64,000 nucleotides of DNA from Dasypus novemcinctus (Eukaryota > Chordata > Mammalia > Cingulata > Dasypodidae). The stretch spans positions 30,486,770 to 30,550,769 of the forward strand of contig NC_080682.1 of NCBI RefSeq assembly GCF_030445035.2, given 5' to 3'. A program made the translations under genes and the position numbers. The notes under the pieces were generated by a model that saw only the letters and a program-made list of their open reading frames with translations, searched no databases and was not told the origin of the DNA. How positions within the stretch are numbered: position 1 is the first letter of the stretch; every line of letters starts with the position of its first letter. Shown one piece after another: positions 12,539 through 23,510 of this stretch.

Positions 12539-13471
12539 ATGCAGCAAAAGAGCAATGTAACTGAATTCATACTTTTAGGATTGACACAAGATCCTTTCAG
12601 GCAGAAAATGGTGTTTTTAATCTCCTTAATTTTCTATGCGGGAACAGTGGTGGGGAATTTGCTCATTATTGTTACCATTAAGTTTAGTCGGACACTTAAG
12701 AGCCCCATGTACTTCTTCCTGTTTTATTTGTCCTTTGCTGATGTTTGCTTTTCAACTTCCACAGCCCCTAGACTAATTGCAGATGCCCTTTCTTCAAATA
12801 ATATCATATCCTACAATGAGTGCATGACGCAAGTCTTTGCACTACATTTATTTGGCTGTGTGGAGATCTTAGTCCTCATCCTCATGGCTGTTGACCGATA
12901 TGTTGCCATCTGTAAGCCCTTACGTTACTCAATCATCATGAGCCGGCGGGTCTGCACCATCTTGATTATTCTTGTCTGGATAGGGTCTTTCATACATTCT
13001 ACAACTCAGATTATCCTGGCTTTGAGATTTCCTTTCTGTGGGCCCAATTTGATTGATCATTATTGCTGCGATTTAGAGCCCTTATTGCAACTTGCCTGCA
13101 TGGACACTTATGTGATCAACCTACTTTTGGTGTCCAATAGTGGGACAATTTGCACCAGCAGTTTCATCATTTTAATGATCTCATACGTTGTCATTTTGCG
13201 TTCTCTGAGAAACTACAGTAGAGAAGGGAGGAAAAAAGCCCTCTCAACTTGCACCTCCCATATCACAGGTGTCATTTTATTCTATGGTCCATGCATATTC
13301 ATTTATACACGTCCCGCAATCACTTTCCCCATGGACAAGATGGTGGCACTATTTTATACCATTGGAACACCTTTTATTAACCCACTCATCTACACACTAA
13401 GAAATGCAGAAGTGAAAAATGCTATGAAAAAGTTGTGGGGTACCAAAATTATCTCAGAAGTCAAAAGATGA
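12539..13471 (+). CDS. OR4C11-like: Olfactory receptor, family 4 subfamily C type, intact
   Basis: Single-exon seven-helix odorant receptor of 310 residues that would signal through Golf in olfactory cilia. N-glycosylation site NVT (6-8); GN pair in helix 1 (39-40); PMYFFL (56-61); loop cysteines around C95, C177/C178 and C187; MAVDRYVAIC at the end of helix 3 (116-125); KALSTCTSH before helix 6 (233-241); PLIYTLRN in helix 7 (282-289). Length and motif spacing are normal for class II ORs, with no stop or frameshift. The start MQQKSNVTEF has the usual distance to helix 1. It reads most like human OR4C11 from memory; orthology is not established, and another OR4C member is possible. Function is inferred from intactness; expression is unknown. 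Confidence 0.95.
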   Translation: MQQKSNVTEFILLGLTQDPFRQKMVFLISLIFYAGTVVGNLLIIVTIKFSRTLKSPMYFFLFYLSFADVCFSTSTAPRLIADALSSNNIISYNECMTQVFALHLFGCVEILVLILMAVDRYVAICKPLRYSIIMSRRVCTILIILVWIGSFIHSTTQIILALRFPFCGPNLIDHYCCDLEPLLQLACMDTYVINLLLVSNSGTICTSSFIILMISYVVILRSLRNYSREGRKKALSTCTSHITGVILFYGPCIFIYTRPAITFPMDKMVALFYTIGTPFINPLIYTLRNAEVKNAMKKLWGTKIISEVKR

Positions 13472-15115
13472 CTAGAGAGTCCAATGACTTATTCAGTCAT
13501 GGTTGACTAAATGGGTATCTATGTCAAATATTATAGCATCTGATTATTAATGGAAGAACATGCAATCATATATAATATTGTGAGTCACTTCTTTTCTAGC
13601 TCACATTCAGGACAAATGCCAAGATACCTTCTTTTTTATCAGAGAAAGATAAGTCAGATTAATTCATACAATTATGGGCCAAGAGTTTTTCCTCTCTGAA
13701 GATTCTCTGCCTCTCCAGCCATACCTTGTCAGGAATACAAGTCAGACTACTCATATGCATTCTAAACTCTAATGTGCCTTATTTGCTTTTATTTATTTGT
13801 TTGGACTTCAGTCTGATACTGCTGGCTTTTCTAACTGTGAACTCTAGTTCTCACCTCTGAATCTCTACTCTGGTTTTCTAAGAAGAAAGATATTTAGAGT
13901 CAATACTAGCCATTCAAATATGTGAGCATCCATAAGCAAAATAAATCATTAATCTGCCTATAACACATTTCCATTTTGATGTCCAGCTTCCTCTTGAATG
14001 TACTCAGGGAAAGAAAGGTCAGTGTACCCAGACCACTGATTCCATTAAGAATGAAAGGCAGAATGGAAGAAGAACAGAATCTGAAGCCAATTAATGGTAT
14101 GATAAAATTTTATTTAAAATGTGTTGTGTCAATGAAATGAATAAAATTATGATAGGCTTCAGAGAATGCCCACATTTGTCTCCACATAATAGGAATAAGG
14201 AGAACCCATGTTGTAGGTAACAGTAAACTACTTTCTCCCTCTTGTTGAGCTGCCCAAATTAAGGGGTTTTATAGATTCCCAGGTTTGAATTGCCAAAGGG
14301 ATTTTGGTGCCAAGAAAGGATAGAGGAGATTAGCAGCAGCACCTTTGCTGTATCTGTCATGGGTTATATCTTGATTTTTTAATATTCATTGTGTTCTCTG
14401 CTGTAAAGTGTAACACAACTTTAATGACCATTCAAATTTTACTTCATTTCTAATACTGCCTCTAAATCTTTAATTGCACAAACTTACCAAAAATAACCAT
14501 GTCCTCCTGTGAAAAATTTGTTAATACTCAGTAAAATGCTTCTTGCTTTCTTTGGTTTCACTTTTTATTCTTCCTGTGAGGGATGTAGGGTGTCTACACT
14601 GAAGTCTCACATGAGGAGGACAAAAATCCATCATAAACTTGCTCAATCTAATCTTCCATAGCACTAAAATGAACATACACACACAAACACTGGTTATACA
14701 GCTTTTCATAATATTTTGCATTTCAGACAAATAAATGAAGACAGGAAATAGAGAAGAAAAAAGTTAACTGAAATAAAAATGAAAATAGAATTAGGATAAC
14801 AGAATAAAAGAATCAGTATAGGGGAAATCAATATGGAGGAAGAAAACTTAGAAGTATTTTTGTGGTTCAGAAGTGTTATATGTAAATTAATCCTGGAGAA
14901 ATGAAGTAATTAAAAAAGTTCTAACCAATGGACAATTTTGAAGTAACCACCTACTCTAAATATGGTTTACCTAACAGTGGACTTATAATAGGCAATTATC
15001 CTTTCATTTAAGAAATCTATAGGATTTTTAATAAATGTGCAATATATTTTCCTTGTCATACTATCAATGAAGATGCAACAACACATCTGCATTATTCCTC
15101 ATAAAAATGCATAAC
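13472..15115. other. 3' flank of OR, nothing else recognised
   Basis: About 1.6 kb of AT-rich sequence that may contain the OR 3' UTR. No further reading frame or clear repeat. Confidence 0.4.
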
Positions 15116-15116
15116 C

Positions 15117-15210
15117 TAGGAAATGGATGTAGCTCATGTGGTTGAGTGACTTTTTTTCCCAAGTACATTGTCCTGGGCTCAATTTCAGGTACCTCTTAAG
15201 AAACAAACAA
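15117..15210 (+). mobile_element. tRNA-like SINE head
   Basis: Starts 'ggaaatggatgtagctcatgtggttgag', a tRNA-type A-box region, and reaches an A-rich 'aaacaaacaaacaaa' tail. The same family as 15238 and 60070. Confidence 0.7.
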
Positions 15211-15237
15211 ACAAATGAAAAATTCATCACTCACTGG

Positions 15238-15322
15238 GGAGCAGATGTAGTTCAGTTGAGCACCTGCTTCCCATGTAATAAATCCTGAGTTCAATCCCAA
15301 TATCTCCTAAAAAAAAAATGCA
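15238..15322 (+). mobile_element. tRNA-like SINE, second adjacent copy
   Basis: 'gggagcagatgtagttcagttgag' followed by a B-box-like 'gagttcaatccc' and an A tail at about 15310-15318. It sits directly downstream of another head of the same family, giving a tandem pair. Confidence 0.75.
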
Positions 15323-15754
15323 TAATCCAAATCTAATCATAAGGAAACACTGCAGAGACCCAAACTGAAGGCTAATCTATGACTTAATAGGCCTATGTAC
15401 TTCAGAATTATCAAAATCAAGGACTGACAAAGGAATTATTCCAGATTAAAAGTGGCTAAAGAGAAATGCAACCTGATTGCAACATCTGAGTTGAATTAGG
15501 TAAAATAAAATAGATAACAAAGGGTTTACTTTGAACTGATCATGCAATTGAATTTGGACTGGGTTAGACAATATATCAATATTAAATTCCTGTTTTGTTT
15601 TGTTTTGTTTGTAAATCTATTTTTACTGTGGTTATCCTAGAGAATATTTTATTCATAGAAAATATACACTGGAGCATTAAGGGATGAAAGGGCACAATGC
15701 CACCAATTTACCTTCAAATGATTCAGAAACAAAGTATATCTATATTATTAAATT
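15323..15754. other. Unassigned interval
   Basis: AT-rich, including a short TTTTG repeat near 15592-15608. No gene supported. Confidence 0.3.
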
Positions 15755-15965
15755 GAGAGGAAGGAAGGAAGGAAGGAAGGAAGGAAGGAAGGAAGGAAGG
15801 AAGGAAGGAAGGAAGGAAGGAAGGAAGGAAGGAAGGAAGGAACAAAGGAAGGAAGGAAGGAAGAAGGGAGGGAGGGAGGGAGGAAGGAAGGAAGGAAGGA
15901 AGGAAGGAAGGAAGGAAGGAAGGAAGGAAGGAAGGAAGGAAGGAAGGAGATAGGAGGGTGGGAAG
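15755..15965. repeat. (GGAA)n microsatellite
   Basis: An almost pure purine tract of GGAA units, split by an AACAAA interruption at 15841-15846 and a GGGA-rich patch at about 15865-15883, ending near 15950 in a degenerate purine run. Apparent reading frames across it on both strands are artefacts of the repeat. Confidence 0.97.
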
Positions 15966-16108
15966 GAGGGAAAGAACAAAGCAGAACAAAGTGTAGATAA
16001 TTAGTGAATCTTAGTAAAGGATGGTAATGGGGGCTAAATGTACTATCCTTGCAAAGTTTATGCTAGAATGAGATTACGTCAAAATAAGGACTAAAACAGG
16101 AGGGTAAC

Positions 16109-16546
16109 TGTGATGGTTAGGCTAATGTGTCAATTCAGCCAGGTAATTGTGCCCAGTTGTTTGGTAAAGCAGGCACTAGGCCAATTGTAATACAAGGACA
16201 TGTATGGAACTTAGTCATCAGTGACATTACTGCATAGATAGCTGCTTACATCAACATCAATCAGGGAGATTGCTGTCAGCAATGAGTGATGATTTACCCA
16301 ATCAATGAAATGCCTTAAAAGGGGAAATGATTTCAACACTCAGAATTTCCCAGCTTATCTTTGGATGGCCAATGCCTTCTGGAAACTCATCAAAGACCTT
16401 CATCGGACTTTCATTGGAGCCCCTGGTTTGCAGCCCATCTACAGATTTGTGCAAGTACTTGGTCTTGTGAGCCACTCATAAAATCTCTTACTATTGACAG
16501 ATATCTCCTGTTTATTTCATTTCCCTAGAGAACCCTGACTAATACA
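16109..16546 (+). mobile_element. ERVL-type LTR (5' LTR remnant)
   Basis: Begins TGTGATGGTTAGG and ends CTAATACA. It is the same family, in opposite orientation, as the two LTRs of the ERVL-like provirus at 39591-44076. Directly after it, 'acttggta' matches the beginning of that provirus's PBS region. It may therefore be the 5' LTR of a lost provirus instead of a simple solo LTR. No matching 5-bp duplication was found. Confidence 0.8.
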
Positions 16547-16556
16547 ACTTGGTAAT

Positions 16557-17105
16557 TCTGTATTAGTCAGCCAAAGGGGTGCTTATGCAAAATATCAAGA
16601 AATCAGTTGGTTTTCATAAAGGGTGTTTATTTGGGATAGAAGCCTGCAGTTACCAGGTCATGAAGCACAAGCTACCACCCTCACCAAAGTTTATTACCAC
16701 ATGTTAGAGCAAGATGGTTGACAATGTCTGTAAGAGTTCAGGCTTCCTGGGTTCCTCTCTTCTGGGGGCTAGTTTCTTTCCGAGCTCAGCTACTTTGTTA
16801 TCTCCACAAGGCCAGCTGTAGACTCGTAGGCGAACTGCTTTTTTTTCTTCCTGGGGCCTTATCTCTTTCCTCCTAACCAAGCACACAGAGGTACTTACCT
16901 CCCAGGGCTCCAGCTCAAGATTCCAGCACCAAAACTCCAACATCAAAACTCCAACCACTCCTCTCCACTACCATGTAGTTTTATCTTAATGATGTGGCCC
17001 AATCAAAATCCTAATCATAATTTAATCATTCCCAGCTACAGACCAGTTTACAAACATAATCCAATGTCTGTTTTTGGAAATCATGAACCATATCAAACTG
17101 CTACA
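16557..17105 (-). mobile_element. Class III-like LTR (minus strand)
   Basis: On the minus strand it begins TGTAGCAGTTTGATATGG and ends near CTAATACA. The same family occurs at 58818-59474 (+) and 62033-63104 (-). A 5-bp duplication GTAAT flanks it at 16552-16556 and 17106-17110, allowing two extra bases at one edge. It landed immediately beside the ERVL LTR at 16109. Confidence 0.75.
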
Positions 17106-17659
17106 GTAATCACATCAGCTACAAAAATAATATTAAAGGTAATATTCACAGAATAAATCTCGGTTTCTTAATAACATATTTGAAAATATTTTATTTGGAG
17201 TTCTATACAAATTCATTATATAGTGTAAAGTAAACTTTAATATTGTTAACTATTAATACCCTTAAATCTCCTACAGTTTATCACAATATACTATATAAAT
17301 ATTATTCAAGAATACACAGAATACTTTTATGTGCCAAAGTATTTTTAAAAACTGATAAATATTATTCTAAAGTTTCAAACATTCATTTAAATGCTGTTGC
17401 AGATGATAAGGGCTTTTAATGAAAAGGCTTTAGTTACATGCCATAGGAAAGTCTTTAATTCTTTTTTATCTATATCAAAAAACTTTTTACTCTTTTTCTT
17501 TCCTTTCCTTTTCTTTTCCTTTCTATTCTATTTTTCTTTTTTATACATAACAATTTTATTAAAATTTTCATATCAACAAGTACAGAAGTTATACATTTTG
17601 TAAATATTCTCCAAGAATGCCAAAAATAATAGTATGAGTTTTACTATAAATATTTTCTT

Positions 17660-17795
17660 TATTTTTTATTAGAGAAATTATGAGTTTAAAAAACAATCAT
17701 GCATGACATATAGAATTCCCATATATCTGTGCATCAATACCACATTGCATCGTTGGGGAACATTTGCTACAAATGATGACAGAACATAATAATAA
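17660..17795 (-). mobile_element. L1-like fragment inside duplication copy 1
   Basis: Absent from the matching place in copy 2 (about 19190), where the flanks join. The sequence 'aaaaacaatcatgcatgacatatagaattccc' resembles an antisense L1 3' segment. Confidence 0.5.
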
Positions 17796-18266
17796 AAATA
17801 CTTATATAGATTTATTTTAGTTTCTGAAGGAGATAAATGTATTATCTATACTTTCAAACTTCCTGCCATGATTTTATTTGCTAGGAATGACTGGGAAAAT
17901 GCAAAGTCTAAAACTGAATATAAAATGTATAATGATATACATTTTTTATAAGTTCACAAATTTTACTGTACACTTATTGTTTGTGTATGTTCATGTGTGA
18001 ATGATATACATCTATAAATTTTTAATAAAAAATGCACCAGATAAAAGTTTCATATAAAAGCAATATGAACCAGGTAATAGTCTGCCTCCTCCTTTTTTCC
18101 ATGAATTATTCTAGATGTTGAAAATATGGGCAGTGAAGAAAATAGAAAATGTTCATTGTCCCATGGATTTTAGTACTTAGAGTAGCAAAGACAGGTAATA
18201 AACATTGAGGCAAATATTTACTAATTTACTATTTTTATGAACTAAAAATAAAACAAGGTAAACAAA

Positions 18267-18616
18267 GACAGCGACCCATGTGCACCCATGTGCAACTGGC
18301 CCACATGCAGCGCTGATGCACACAAGGAATGCCGTACCAGGCAGGGGTGTCCCTAACATAGGGGAACCCCACACATAAGGAGTGCACCCCGTAAGGAGAG
18401 CTGCCCAATGCCAAAGAAAATTCAGCCTGCCCAGTAGTGGTGCCACACTCACGGGGAGCTGATGCAGCAAGATGACACAGCAAAAAGAGACACAGATTGC
18501 TGGTGCCAGTGACAAGAATAGAAGCGGACACAGAAGAACACACAGTGAATGGACACCAGAGAACAGACAACTGGGGTGGGGGGGGGGAGGGGAGAGAAAT
18601 AAATAAATAAATAAGA
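18267..18616 (+). mobile_element. DAS-type SINE, head-truncated
   Basis: Body of the same SINE as 3029 and 23104, lacking the tRNA-like head. It ends in a G-run (18577-18587) and an 'aaataaataaataaataa' tail. It interrupts tandem-duplication copy 1; the corresponding point in copy 2 (about 19833) is uninterrupted. Confidence 0.85.
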
Positions 18617-18654
18617 ATGACACTAAGGCAAAATAAAGAGTAAAAAATGAGGAT

Positions 18655-19860
18655 TACCTTTTCAAAATCTAATATTAAACATTATGTTCAGAACAAAGCT
18701 CAGTTTCTCATTAACATATTTGAACTTATTTTGTTTGAATTTTGTGCAATTCATTAGATAGTATAAAGTAAATCTTTTTATTGTTAACTATTAGTACCCC
18801 TAAATCTCCCACAGTTTACTACAATATGCTATACAAATATTATAAAAGAATACACAGAACTTTTTTAGGTGCCAAAATATTTTTTAAAACTGAGAAATAT
18901 TATTCTAAATTTACAAACATTCATTTAAATGCTGTTATAGATGATGAGGAATTAGTTCAGCCCACAGGACAGTCTTTAATTCTTTCAGGTCTACATAGCT
19001 AAACATTATTATTTTTCTCTTTCTTTTCCTTCCTTGTCTTTTCTTTTCCCTTCTTTCCATTTCATTTATTTCTTATAAATATAAACTTCATGAACATTTT
19101 TATATCAATAAATATGGAAGTTATTGGTTTTATAAATGGTCTGGCAAGAACACTTAAAAAATGGTTTGGGTTTTACTATAAGTAATTCTTACATAGATTT
19201 ATTTTGATTTCTGAAAGATATAATTGTTTAATCTATCCTCTCAAATTCCCTGGCAGGATTTTGTTTGCTAGAATGACTGGGAAAATGTGAAGTTTAAAAC
19301 TACATTTTAAATATACCAGATATGGGGAGTTTCTGAAATATATATAAGTTTTTCCATACACAAGTGGAGATGAAAGAAGCCCATCTAAGAGAATTGTGGC
19401 AAGGGTGACTGGAAAAAGTTGTGGATTCTTTTTGAAAGGTTATATTGAAGATGAATCTTGTTTCAAGCTTCAGAGAAACTACGCTAACTTTGGAATGATG
19501 TCAGTTGAATGATTATATGTTGAATTCTGTAAATAAAAACTTTAGTAACTTATGCTACACATAATAAACATAGTTATTAATCTGTAGAAAATCAGAGTGT
19601 ATTTTTGACTTGAAGTTTCTCTAGAGATTTCTTGGGGGAAATAAAGCAAATTAAGTAGTTGAAAAATAAAATAAAAATGTACCAGATAAAAATTTTAGTG
19701 AAGAAAAGAAAAAACGTTTATTGTTGCATAGAGTTTAATGTCAAGTCATAAAGATATATAATAAAAAATGAGGCAAACATTAAATATGCCAGGGTTAAAA
19801 ACTGCCATGAACTAAAAATAAACAAGGTAAAAAAGAGAGTGATGGTGGCAAAGCTTGATA
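18655..19860. repeat. Tandem duplication, copy 2
   Basis: Second copy of the 17115-18650 unit, lacking its SINE and L1 insertions. AT-rich and non-coding; open stretches here are short and without family resemblance. Confidence 0.85.
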
Positions 19861-19939
19861 GATGGGCTTTGTACTATTTAGGTTAGTACAGTCAGATCAA
19901 GCACATTTGATTGGTTAATATTTGAACTAAGACCTGAAT

Positions 19940-20111
19940 CAGTCGTTGTCAATCAGGAGAATTTTTCCTCCTAGGGGACATTTGTCAGACATTTTTGGTT
20001 GCCACATTTAGTTGATAGAGGTCAAGGGCACTGTGAAATAGCCTGCAATGCACAGGAAAGTCCCACCCAACAGAAAATTACCCAACCCAAAATATCAACA
20101 GTGCAGTTCAG
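19940..20111 (+). mobile_element. MER5A-like hAT-Charlie fossil
   Basis: Word order matches MER5A as I remember it: a 'gttgtcaatcaggagaattttt' opening, 'aggggacatttgtcagacatttttggttg', 'cctgcaatgcacaggaaagtcc', and 'ccaaaatatcaacagtgc' near the end. A non-autonomous DNA transposon of placental ancestry; inactive. Confidence 0.75.
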
Positions 20112-20589
20112 AACTACACAAAAATAAATAAAACATAAAATAATTTTTAAGTTTACATGCACAGGCAGAGTTCTAGGAAGATCAAATAACAATTACAAAT
20201 GGAATGTGCTTGTTTAATTAGAAGAAAGTCATGAAGTCTGGTGTGGCAAGAGAAAGGGAACAACAAAGAGAATAACTGAAGATAAGATCAGAAATATACT
20301 GGGATACATCATCATAAGGGCCTTGGGATTTTATCTGAAGTGCAATGGGAAGACATTTGAGGGATTTATGAGATGATCTGATTTAGGGTGTAATAGGATT
20401 ACTCTGATTGCCTTATTGAGAATGGAGAGTTGAAGTATGGAAGCTGGTTAGGAGGAAACTGTAATAATCTAGGAAAGAAACTATGAAAGTTTGGATCAGT
20501 GTGTTGCAGTATATATAGTGATAAATAGCTTGATCATGGATACAATTTATATTGTTCATGGGGTAGTAAATTTTGAAAATAGTTCTGGT
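20112..20589. other. Ancient repeat-like interval, family unknown
   Basis: 20290-20490 ('gggccttgggattttatctgaagtgcaatggg', 'ggaggaaactgtaataatctagg') resembles an old mammalian interspersed repeat that I cannot name. No gene. Confidence 0.35.
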
Positions 20590-21115
20590 TTGTTAGAAAA
20601 CTAAACATACACTTGCCATATGTCCCAACATAGCAATTTACCCAAGAGAAATAATATGTTACAGTACAGAAAGGTTTGTGCTATAATGACCATGGAAGCA
20701 TTGCACAAAACCAAGAACTGGAAACACCCCAAATGCCCATCAATAGAAAAATAGTTAAACTTTTGCATATTTACACAATGAAATATTTCTCATCAATAAA
20801 AAGGAATGACTTATGGGTATATCAGCATTGATGATCCACAAAAATATTTTTCCTTAGTGAAAGAAGTCTTGCATGATATAATATTTAGGCTTTCATCCAT
20901 ATAAAATCCTAGAATAGGTAAAACTAGTCTGTGGTGGGAAAAAATCAGAAAATATGTACCAATCATAGGGGATGACTAAGAAGAAACATAAGGGAAATTT
21001 CTGGAGAGAGAAATTTCTATAACATGATAGGCATTTGGATTACATGTGTGTGTTCAATTTGAGCTTTGCTATATTTTTGCAAATTTTTATACTAGAATGT
21101 TGGAAAAATAAATTT
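20590..21115 (+). mobile_element. LINE-1 3' end fragment
   Basis: Classic sense L1 3' order: 'aaactaaacatacacttgccata', 'accaagaactggaaacacccc', 'gcccatcaatagaaaaatag', 'acacaatgaaatatttctc'. It terminates near a 'ggaaaaataaat' tail. Old and non-coding. Confidence 0.7.
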
Positions 21116-21317
21116 TCTTGAATATCTAATGGTATCAGTCATTTTAGAAGGCAATATTCCATTCAATCAAATATTTTCAATAAAGCCTGAGGTTCTTTAA
21201 ATATTACCAGTGATGCTTTGCATACTTCTCCACATTGAATTTGGCAACTCTCTGATATCTTTATCTGGATTGCCAAGGTACACCTTGCCCTTTGTCCCAG
21301 AAGGAATTTTCAGTGCC

Positions 21318-21696
21318 TGTCAGGTTCCGAGCATGAAAGGTATCAGGAATAAAGACAAAGAGAGAAAGGGATCAGGGGTCTGTGAATATATGCTCATCAG
21401 ACAACTTTATTGTTTACAAGGGGCTCTATATAAACCCCAGTCTATGTGAGAACAAGCAGCAACATGTAGTTAACTATTACATTACTTATAGTCTAAGGAA
21501 CTCAAAAATCTTATCTCAAGGTACAAAGTCTAAGTGTTCTATTTAACTACAAAGTGTATGTGCTCATTTTTATCTCTACCTGTGACATCATCCTGATAGC
21601 CATCAAGCATTCAATCACTGCATTCCTTATGCTACAAGTGTAGTTATGGGAACAACATGTCTCTTTCAGAGACCATGAAATCCTTTGTTTCCATCA
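21318..21696 (-). repeat. 3' LTR of the class II provirus
   Basis: 379 bp, starting TGTCAGG on the plus strand and ending CCATCA, adjoining the target duplication AGTGCC on its left and the polypurine tract on its right. It aligns with 37512-37896 nearly end to end. A TATA-like stretch and the AATAAA-type signal lie on the minus strand ('ctttattg' at 21401-21408). Confidence 0.92.
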
Positions 21697-21710
21697 TTTC
21701 CCCCTTTTTG
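21697..21710 (-). other. Polypurine tract of the class II provirus
   Basis: On the minus strand this reads CAAAAAGGGGGAAA and abuts the LTR, the expected plus-strand primer site. Confidence 0.85.
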
Positions 21711-22251
21711 TTTTGGTTGAGGTTACTGTGCCTGTTGTAGACTGCTCTTCTCTCGAGAGTCTTATCTGTCATTGACTACCAGCCAAGCTCATCAACCAAG
21801 GGGAATTTTTGAAGTGCTATAGACAGCATCAAATTATTCGTATGTCCCATAGATGCTACACTTTGTAATTTTCTCTGGAAACACTGTCCAGCAGAGGAGA
21901 GTATTATGAGCAAGAGAATAAATATACTTAATCCTATTCCTAATGCTGTCAGGAAGTGCTGAGATTTCTACCAATTAACTGGATTAAACTTCGTTATGTG
22001 TGAGATCAATCTGAAAAGATGTCCTTATCATTAGCTATATGTATTTGACTGTGAGACATATCCAATATTTTCCTTTGTAACTCTATTATTTCTAGAGAGA
22101 TATTATTTTTGTGACCCAATAAATGATTTTTAATTTTCTCCCATTCTGTATCTGAAGAATTATAAGCTAGAGGAGTAATACAAAAGTTACTTTCATTCCA
22201 ATCACTTATCAGCCTTCTTAACAAGTTTAAATTATAAAATTGATCTCCAGT

Positions 22252-22666
22252 TGGAGATTTGGGCCCAAAGGGTATCGGAAATGAAAGAAAGTGAAAAAGG
22301 AGAATGAAACAAAGAGAAAGAAAGAGAGGGAGCTGGGATCAGGGTGTTCTGTGAGTAGAGACTCATCAGACAACTTTATTGTTTACAAGGGGCTCTCTAT
22401 ATACCCCAATCTACATGAGAACAAGCATGCAGTTAACTAGTAGCATTACTCATGATCTAAGGAACTCAAAAAATCTTATCTCAAGGTACAAAGTCTAAGT
22501 GTTCTAGCTAACTACAAAGTGTATCTGCTTATCTTTTCTTTTCAGCCTTTAACAGCTTCATCCTGTTTGCTGGGAACTCTTAATTACTGCATTCCTTAGG
22601 TTGCAAGCATAGCCATGGAAAGAGCATGTCTCTTTTTGTGAGACCACTATGCCTCAGTTTCCAACA
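22252..22666 (-). mobile_element. Solo LTR of a related class II family, nested in env
   Basis: 415 bp, same orientation and recognisably related to the host provirus LTR (shared 'atcagacaactttattgtttacaagg' block) but more diverged, with a purine-rich insert near its left end. A perfect 6-bp duplication TCCAGT flanks it (22246-22251 and 22667-22672), so it is an independent integration followed by LTR-LTR recombination. Confidence 0.9.
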
Positions 22667-23103
22667 TCCAGTATGTAAAACAGTCAATTCTAAATCTTTC
22701 ACTTGTTCATCAATGTGTTCTTGAAAGTGCCACAAATCACTAGCATTTTTATGCCAATCATGTACATATTGCGGTGTTTGCACTGTTTCATGTAAATCTA
22801 AAACTGCAGTAGCAACTGCTGTAATAATTCCTATCAGTCCCAGGATGCTGACAACAAGGAGTTCAATAAAATGTTTTGTTCACTTCAGAAATTCTTGTGC
22901 CAAGTGAAGCAGCAACTGGTTTTTAGGGGAGGATTGCCAACTCCATGTCATTCTCACAGGTATCCAGATGCCTCTTCTCCTTCTTCATATTGTTATTGTA
23001 TCTCCATCCTGTAACACACTTTCTGATAGACAAATAGACAAGGCACCATTCTCATAAAACAGTGAATTACTCTTAAAGGTTATTTTACCAGTTATAAAAA
23101 CAA

Positions 23104-23510
23104 ATGGAGGGAAGCAGACTTGACCCAGTGGATAGGGCATCTGCCTACCACATGGGAGGTCTGCAGTTCAAATGCCTGGCCTCCTTGACCCGTGTGGAGC
23201 TGGCCCATGTGCAGTGCTGCTGCATGCAAGGATTGCATGTCATGCAGGGGTGTCCCCTGTGTAGGGAAGCCCATGCACAAGAAGTGCACCCCATAAGGAG
23301 AGCTACTCAGCATGAAAGAAAGTGCAGCCTGCCCAGGAATGGCATCACACATGGAGAGCTGACACAACAAGATGACACAACAAAAAGAAACACAGTTTCC
23401 TGTGCCACTGACAACAACAGAAATGGACAAAAAGAAGAAGAAATGAACACAGAGAAGAGACAACTGGGGCAGGGTGGAGAGAAATAAATAAAAATAAATT
23501 TAAAAATAAA
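23104..23510 (+). mobile_element. DAS-type SINE nested in env
   Basis: Full-length copy: a tRNA-like head ('ggagggaagcagacttgacccagtgg'), B-box-like 'gcagttcaaatgc', the long body shared with 3029, and a mixed A-rich tail. It is oriented against the provirus. The A-rich flanks make the target duplication ambiguous. Confidence 0.88.

Larger units (their letters stand above)
17115..18650. repeat. Tandem duplication, copy 1
   Basis: This 1.5 kb stretch is repeated, with substantial divergence, at 18655-19860. Matched landmarks include the 'attgttaactatta.tacc' words (17240 and 18781), the 'aaacattcatttaaatgctgtt' words (17377 and 18915), and 'tgactgggaaaatg' (17888 and 19274). Copy 1 alone contains an L1 fragment (17660-17795) and a SINE (18267-18616). 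No gene. Confidence 0.85.

Noticed and set aside
15684..15989. Open frames on both strands over the purine tract, coding Lys/Glu/Gly- or Pro/Ser/Phe-rich repeats
   Set aside because: Frames exist only because a tetranucleotide repeat lacks stops; no start context or family.
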